Assembly: GCA_045660295.1 (NCBI GenBank)
Contig: JAZRDN010000035.1
Span: forward strand, 1 to 64,000
Length of the DNA stretch: 64,000 nucleotides
Reading direction: 5' to 3'
Origin: RGIG8775 sp045660295
Lineage (GTDB): Bacteria > Bacillota > Clostridia > Oscillospirales > CAG-272
This document shows, piece by piece, positions 59,647 to 64,000 of the stretch; the first letter of the stretch is position 1; each line of letters opens with the position of its first letter. The position numbers and the translations under genes are program-made. Below the pieces are notes generated by a model. The model worked only from the letters and a program-made list of their open reading frames with translations, had not been told where the DNA came from and did not search any database.

Positions 59647-61767
59647 TTAAAGTGTGTTTTTGTGTCCTATCAAAAAGTGGATAAGTCCGTTTATGTGCTC
59701 GCCAAGAAGATAGGTTCCGTTTTCATCTGTGACGAGCTTAAAGCGGCTGTCGTACTCGGGGGTGAATTTGGTGAATGTTGCTGTTGAAACAGCGCACTCG
59801 CAACCCTTTTCGGGGAAAAGGCGAACGGTGGCGTCTTTAAGTCCGCTTAAACGTATGGCGCGTCTGTAACGTGCGTTTACAGGAGGAGCCTCGCGGCAGG
59901 TTACAAATCCGCTTTCCTGCTCTACATACGCACGGCATTCTCTTTGCTCACCGCGGCTGAATCGGTATGCCGACTTGCCTTGTATCATTTCAGCGTCACA
60001 ACCGATGAGAATAGGCGCTCCGAGTGGAAATCTGAATTTAGCGTCGGTGGTTGTGTTGGAGTTGTAAACCGAGAAAATAAGGGCGTTGTCCCGTCGGGAA
60101 ATAGCCATCGTGGGGGGCTTTACAGTCTCCTCTTTTTTGGAAAAATCAATTTCATATCCAAGAGGTGCCAAAGCCGTTCTTATATCGCTCGGGCTTTTCT
60201 CAACGTCGATTTTTGTAAGCCCTTTAAAAGCTTTAACCGTGTTGAGCTTTTCGCTTGTGCCGTACATTATCACGTTTATACCATGCTCCCCAAAGGCGGT
60301 AAGCCTGTCAAGTACATTTGTGTTTTCGGGTACGGGTGATATCAAAATGCTGTTTTTGTACAGCAACTCGCTGTGCTTCAAAAAATTATCCGTAGAAACT
60401 ACCGTGCAAAGCGGAAAGCCTTCGTTTATGGCATCGCATATGTAGTTGTCACCGAGATTCATTTCTTTTAGCGTTGATGCGTCATCCGAGGTGGTATACT
60501 CGCGCATTGGATATACCCACACAAGCGGGGCAGGGGAATCTGCGGCGTTCTTTTCGGCTTTTAACAGATGCGGGAGAGGCTCGTTTACGCAATTGTCGGG
60601 CATATTACCGTGTGAGTTGTCTATGGCAAGAATATTCAAGGAGTTTGCCGACTCAACCTCGCCCTCAGCGTTTATGCGTGTAATCGCCATTGGCAGATAG
60701 ATGTCACAGGGCGAGCCGTCGTATCGGTCGTACCAGGGGGAGTTCAACCACCATGGGTCGTGAATGTAATATCTGAACGGAAATCTTTCGTTTGGAAGCT
60801 CGCATATTCTTGTCATGTGCCCCATTACTTCCAGTCCATAGTTGTCGTTCAATGCCGCCCAAGGAGAGTTTGGCGGCGCGGTGATATCCAAATCGGCATT
60901 ATAGATGTCGTAAAGCGGAACTCCGTCGCTTGCGTAGTCTATGCCCACCGAATTGTTTGTTCCTCTTGTTTCGAGGGGGAACGAGCAATTTTCTCTGAAC
61001 AGCTTCCAGAATTTAAAGACGTTTGCTTTGGTTTCGGTAAGCTTTTCGGGATAGTATTTTTCGCCGTCAAATATCTTTCCCGTTTTATCCCACGGATTTG
61101 CGCTGAAGCCGAGACCGTTTGAAAGCCAAAGATAATCAAATCCCATATCTGCAAGGAAAATTTCCGATTGCTTGCCCAGAAAAACGCCAAACGGGGTGTC
61201 TTGCGGGATTCCGTGAGGATATGCCGCGTATTCGCGTGTGTCTGCGTCAAGCAGTGCCGTTGCGTCAACAAAACCAAACTCACCGTCAAGTACAGTGCCC
61301 GAGCATATTTCTTGGTGTCGGTTGTATTTGAAATCCGATTTTGTAAATTCGGGACCTATATCAAAGGTTTCTCCAACACGGATGATTGCATCGGGAAATG
61401 CCTTTTTTCCCTCGTCCTTCAAGGTAGACACTATCTTTTTGAGAATAGCATAGGTCATTTTTGGTGCGTTTTTCAGGTATGAGTGTGTGCGGGCGTGAAG
61501 CGAGGTCTCAAGCGGTTCGTCTTCCGCTAAGAACGGCTTGTTAGCCGTGCCCCAAAAGCGCCCCCATTCAAATTCGTCTTCAAGTCTTCCCGCGTAATCG
61601 AGAATTTCGCTTCCGTCGCTTGTCCAAAGCATGACAGATATGCTTTCTCTTTCCTTCAAAAGCGGACGCCATTGCGAAAAGATCTGCGCGCAGACGTTTC
61701 TTATATACTCATCGTCGGTTTGCTTAAAGGGTTTAAGACTCATTTCAAGCGTAATATTTCGAAACAT
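59647..61767 (-). CDS. Large protein of unknown function, possibly carbohydrate-active
   Basis: 706 residues, no signal peptide and no membrane segment, so cytosolic. It begins MFRNITLEMSLKPFKQTDDE. Many aromatic/acidic blocks (WGRFWGTANKPFLAEDEP, YLWLSNGLGFSANPWDKTGK, RYYIHDPWWLNSPWYDRYD) look like a TIM-barrel sugar enzyme with a C-terminal beta domain, but no catalytic signature could be placed. ATG at 61767 follows AGGAG; the frame beyond it crosses the promoter. Divergent from an AraC-family regulator, which likely controls it. Confidence 0.78.
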   Translation of the reverse strand: MFRNITLEMSLKPFKQTDDEYIRNVCAQIFSQWRPLLKERESISVMLWTSDGSEILDYAGRLEDEFEWGRFWGTANKPFLAEDEPLETSLHARTHSYLKNAPKMTYAILKKIVSTLKDEGKKAFPDAIIRVGETFDIGPEFTKSDFKYNRHQEICSGTVLDGEFGFVDATALLDADTREYAAYPHGIPQDTPFGVFLGKQSEIFLADMGFDYLWLSNGLGFSANPWDKTGKIFDGEKYYPEKLTETKANVFKFWKLFRENCSFPLETRGTNNSVGIDYASDGVPLYDIYNADLDITAPPNSPWAALNDNYGLEVMGHMTRICELPNERFPFRYYIHDPWWLNSPWYDRYDGSPCDIYLPMAITRINAEGEVESANSLNILAIDNSHGNMPDNCVNEPLPHLLKAEKNAADSPAPLVWVYPMREYTTSDDASTLKEMNLGDNYICDAINEGFPLCTVVSTDNFLKHSELLYKNSILISPVPENTNVLDRLTAFGEHGINVIMYGTSEKLNTVKAFKGLTKIDVEKSPSDIRTALAPLGYEIDFSKKEETVKPPTMAISRRDNALIFSVYNSNTTTDAKFRFPLGAPILIGCDAEMIQGKSAYRFSRGEQRECRAYVEQESGFVTCREAPPVNARYRRAIRLSGLKDATVRLFPEKGCECAVSTATFTKFTPEYDSRFKLVTDENGTYLLGEHINGLIHFLIGHKNTL

Positions 61768-61804
61768 TATCTTTCTCCTGTCGGATTTAAGTTTATTTAA
61801 TTTT

Positions 61805-61833
61805 ATGTTAGCATAATATGACAGACATTTCAA
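61805..61833 (-). promoter_or_regulatory. Promoter of the 706-residue protein gene
   Basis: Minus-strand TTGAAA (61828-61833) and TAACAT (61805-61810), spacer 17. Confidence 0.6.
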
Positions 61834-61875
61834 GCGAAAATTTGCCCATTTATAGGACAATCTGCTCATTTTGCA

Positions 61876-61905
61876 TTGACAAATTAAAAGTGTATATGGT
61901 ATAAT
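61876..61905 (+). promoter_or_regulatory. Promoter of the AraC-family regulator gene
   Basis: TTGACA (61876-61881) and TATAAT (61900-61905), spacer 18. Confidence 0.78.
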
Positions 61906-61953
61906 ATTTCCTACGGCGAGTAAGATAATTTGCGCCGAGGAATAGGGTGATGA

Positions 61954-62751
61954 ATGTTGTTTTCAAACAATTTTTACGTGAATATAAAAAAGGTACATAT
62001 TGCTCATAAATGCACCATGTGCAGGACGCATAAATGCGAATACCCCGACGGCAGAAAATCCTATGGAGTGATATACTCCATTTCGGGAAATGTCGAATTC
62101 AGATTCCATTCGGGGGAACGTGTCGCCTTATCGGACGGGCAAGCGCTTTTTATCTCACCCTACACGGCGTATTCGGTCATAACCGATAAAGAATTTATTC
62201 ATTATACGGTCAATTTTGATATATACGAGAGCGAATCCCGACCGGAAGAGCTTGACAAGCCCTACTGCCTTTTAAAGGACAGTAATACGGGGCAGCTTGA
62301 GTCGGTATTCAAAAAGCTGGTAGGCATATGGAGCCGAAAAAAAGTAGGCTATGAGATGCTGGCTGTGGGATGTCTTTATGAGCTGCTCTTCCTTTTGTAT
62401 TTTTCTTGTGTTGACCAAAAGAATACCGAGTCATACCGCCGATTGGCACCCGCTAAGGAATATATAGAACAGCATTTCGATGGCGATATAAGCTTGGCGA
62501 AATTGGCATATCTTTCGGATATGAGTGTGACCAATTTCAGAAGGGAATGGAAAAAAATTTATACCGAGTCTCCTCTTCAATATCGTGACACAATTCGTGT
62601 ACAGCACGCTAAAGAGTACCTGACCTACGGGTATTATACCGTGGCGGAAATAGCCGCAAGATGCGGGTTTGATGACGTGAGTTACTTTATCCGCTTTTTC
62701 AAAAAGAAAACCGGTGTCACTCCCGGCGCGGCAAAAAAACATATCCTGTAA
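61954..62751 (+). CDS. AraC-family transcriptional regulator
   Basis: 265 residues. A cupin-like sensor (about 10-130, with GNVEFRFHSGERVALSDGQA) is followed by the AraC double helix-turn-helix (about 165-262): ISLAKLAYLSDMSVTNFRREW and YYTVAEIAARCGFDDVSYFI, ending FKKKTGVTPGAAKK. A likely activator of the divergent 706-residue protein gene in response to a sugar. The start at ATG 61954 has only weak GGGTGATGA before it. Confidence 0.93.
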   Translation: MLFSNNFYVNIKKVHIAHKCTMCRTHKCEYPDGRKSYGVIYSISGNVEFRFHSGERVALSDGQALFISPYTAYSVITDKEFIHYTVNFDIYESESRPEELDKPYCLLKDSNTGQLESVFKKLVGIWSRKKVGYEMLAVGCLYELLFLLYFSCVDQKNTESYRRLAPAKEYIEQHFDGDISLAKLAYLSDMSVTNFRREWKKIYTESPLQYRDTIRVQHAKEYLTYGYYTVAEIAARCGFDDVSYFIRFFKKKTGVTPGAAKKHIL

Positions 62752-62794
62752 AAAAGGCAATATTACCCGATTTTCGGAATGATATTGCCTTTTT
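62751..62794. terminator. Repeat-type terminator hairpin, right copy
   Basis: AAAAAGGCAATAT (62751-62763) and ATATTGCCTTTTT (62782-62794). Convergent between the AraC gene and spoIVB. Confidence 0.85.
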
Positions 62795-62823
62795 CTTATT
62801 TGCCGTGCGCTTTTCGCTTTGCT

Positions 62824-64000
62824 TTACCCCTCAAGCTCACCTATTTGATTCAGCATATTCTCAATAAATATGCCGTATCCCCTCGTCGGGTCGTTGACCA
62901 GAACGTGCGTCACCGCGCCGACCAGTTTGCCGTTTTGGATAATGGGAGAGCCGCTCATTCCCTGAATGATACCGCCTGTCTTTTCAAGAAGGGCGGGGTC
63001 TGTAACCTTGACGTTGAAGCACTTGCCGCCGTCGGCGTTTTTGTTGATGTCCGATATGCATACGGTATAGGCGTGCATACCCGTATCGTCAAGCGTGCAA
63101 TAGATAGTCGCTTCGCCCTCTTTAAGCTCTCCCTTGAGTCCTATCGGCAGAGCCTCGGAGAGGGGATTGGCGAGCGGCTCGGTAAACACGCCGAACACTC
63201 CGCAATCTGTGTTTTGTATCATTGAGCCGAGCTTTGTCTGTTTGAAAAATCCTTTTATTTCACCCGGAGCGCCGCTGAGACCCTTTTCAATTCCGCTGAT
63301 AGTTACGTCTACCACCGCGCCGCGACGCATGGGGATAAGCGAGCCTGTCTCGGTGTCACAGATCCCGTGTCCGAGTCCCGCAAAAACTCCGCTTTCGGGT
63401 ACGATAAAGCTGACCGTGCCTATGCCCGCTCCGCTGTCGCGTATCATAATTCCGGTTTTGTATTTTCCGTCGCCGTGGCTTTTTATGGGAGTGACCTTGA
63501 CATCGTGCGAGCTGCCCTCACGCATATAGGTAAGCGTTATTTCGGATCCGCGCGACGCGTCTATAGCATCGCTTAATGAGCTTGTGCCGCCCACCGCTTT
63601 GCCGTTGATGTGGGTGATAATGTCGTGGAGTCTGAGCCCTGCGTCCTTAGCTGGATTTACCTCGCCCGCGTCTGTCTCAACGTCGCAAAAGCCCGCTACC
63701 ATGAGTCCGTCGGTAAAAAATTTAACGCCAAAGGGCATGCCGCCCGGAATGAGCTTGGTATCCTTATAATAAGAGGTCAGCCCAACCGTTTTCAGCGGTA
63801 AAAAATCAAAAAGTCTGTATTCGGCGCAGGATATATCATCTCTGTTATCAAACTTTAAGGACGATGCTTCGGCATATAAAAATACCGGAAGCTCATCGCC
63901 CTCAAAATAAGATACGTTGTCGGGAATTATATAGTCGTATACCCCGAGGATGCCGACAAGTAAGATAAGAAGTGACAAAGTAAGCACCGAAACGGTTTTG
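62824..64000 (-). CDS. spoIVB: SpoIVB serine peptidase, partial at the window edge
   Basis: Forespore-secreted protease that triggers pro-sigma-K processing. 387 residues to a GTG at 63987, and the frame remains open to the window edge (KTVSVLTLSLL), so the N-terminus is probably cut off. N-terminal membrane anchor, a PDZ domain (about 90-170; LRLHDIITHINGKAVGGTSS), and the S55 peptidase domain with GLGHGICDTETG for the His and QGMSGSPIIQNGK for the Ser. spo0A, its usual neighbour, is outside the window. Confidence 0.94.
   Translation of the reverse strand, partial: KTVSVLTLSLLILLVGILGVYDYIIPDNVSYFEGDELPVFLYAEASSLKFDNRDDISCAEYRLFDFLPLKTVGLTSYYKDTKLIPGGMPFGVKFFTDGLMVAGFCDVETDAGEVNPAKDAGLRLHDIITHINGKAVGGTSSLSDAIDASRGSEITLTYMREGSSHDVKVTPIKSHGDGKYKTGIMIRDSGAGIGTVSFIVPESGVFAGLGHGICDTETGSLIPMRRGAVVDVTISGIEKGLSGAPGEIKGFFKQTKLGSMIQNTDCGVFGVFTEPLANPLSEALPIGLKGELKEGEATIYCTLDDTGMHAYTVCISDINKNADGGKCFNVKVTDPALLEKTGGIIQGMSGSPIIQNGKLVGAVTHVLVNDPTRGYGIFIENMLNQIGELEG

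Overview
The window looks like a chromosomal segment of a spore-forming member of the Clostridia (Bacillota), probably a gut or other anaerobic lineage. The evidence is conserved Firmicute gene order (rimP-nusA-rnpM-L7Ae-infB; yicC-remA-gmk-rpoZ-priA-def-fmt-rsmB-rlmN-PP2C-PASTA kinase-rsgA-thiN-spoVM; yybS-gdpP-rplI-dnaB-tilS), two sporulation genes (spoVM, spoIVB), many lipobox signal peptides, strong AGGAGG-type ribosome sites and near-consensus sigma-A promoters with 17-base spacers. No rRNA, tRNA, CRISPR array, transposase, prophage or replication origin was recognised. The genus cannot be named from the sequence alone.

Layout. 1-358: imperfect palindromic repeat element. 359-5826: rpmF, a trigger-factor-like lipoprotein, a decayed carbohydrate locus (alpha-galactosidase and AraC relics), a DUF5685/DnaJ/membrane-protein trio, a metal-binding HMA protein and an SH3 lipoprotein. 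5918-13422 (minus): one aromatic operon running aroB-aroA-maf-aroC-MFS-chorismate mutase-aroE/aroK fusion-aroQ, covering DAHP to chorismate and on to prephenate; only DAHP synthase is absent. Its leader carries an undetected 18-residue peptide with a Tyr/Phe run followed by alternative hairpins and an intrinsic terminator, which reads as a ribosome-mediated attenuator. 13592-23816: CNNM/CorC protein, then (minus) yybS-gdpP-rplI-dnaB-tilS, a second palindromic element, and ftsH. 24099-29164: the nusA-infB operon. 29209-31451: relic XRE regulator with an orphan operator/promoter, then a YgiQ radical SAM protein. 31467-44104 (minus): a long housekeeping cluster from yicC down to the tiny gene spoVM, joining nucleotide metabolism, transcription, translation initiation and maturation, Ser/Thr phosphorylation and ribosome assembly. 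44352-51757: efp, a CD1247-type zinc-ribbon protein, an esterase relic, a hemolysin III protein, a DUF4349 lipoprotein, an oxidoreductase/isomerase pair, an SPFH protein and tmk. 51877-57422 (minus): galK, a small membrane protein, an MBL hydrolase, rlmH, a DMT transporter and a DUF6591-like lipoprotein. 57493-64000: DHHW protein, a small IGGADGPT membrane protein, an AraC relic, a large carbohydrate-related protein of unknown function with a divergent AraC activator, and spoIVB running off the window.

Two themes stand out. First, regulation by RNA: the aromatic leader is the best candidate for a new regulatory element. Second, gene decay: five relics (GH4 alpha-galactosidase, two AraC regulators, an XRE regulator, an esterase) survive as short terminal stubs, and two of them keep both ends of the gene with the middle removed. 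That indicates ongoing reductive loss of accessory sugar genes in an otherwise conserved core.
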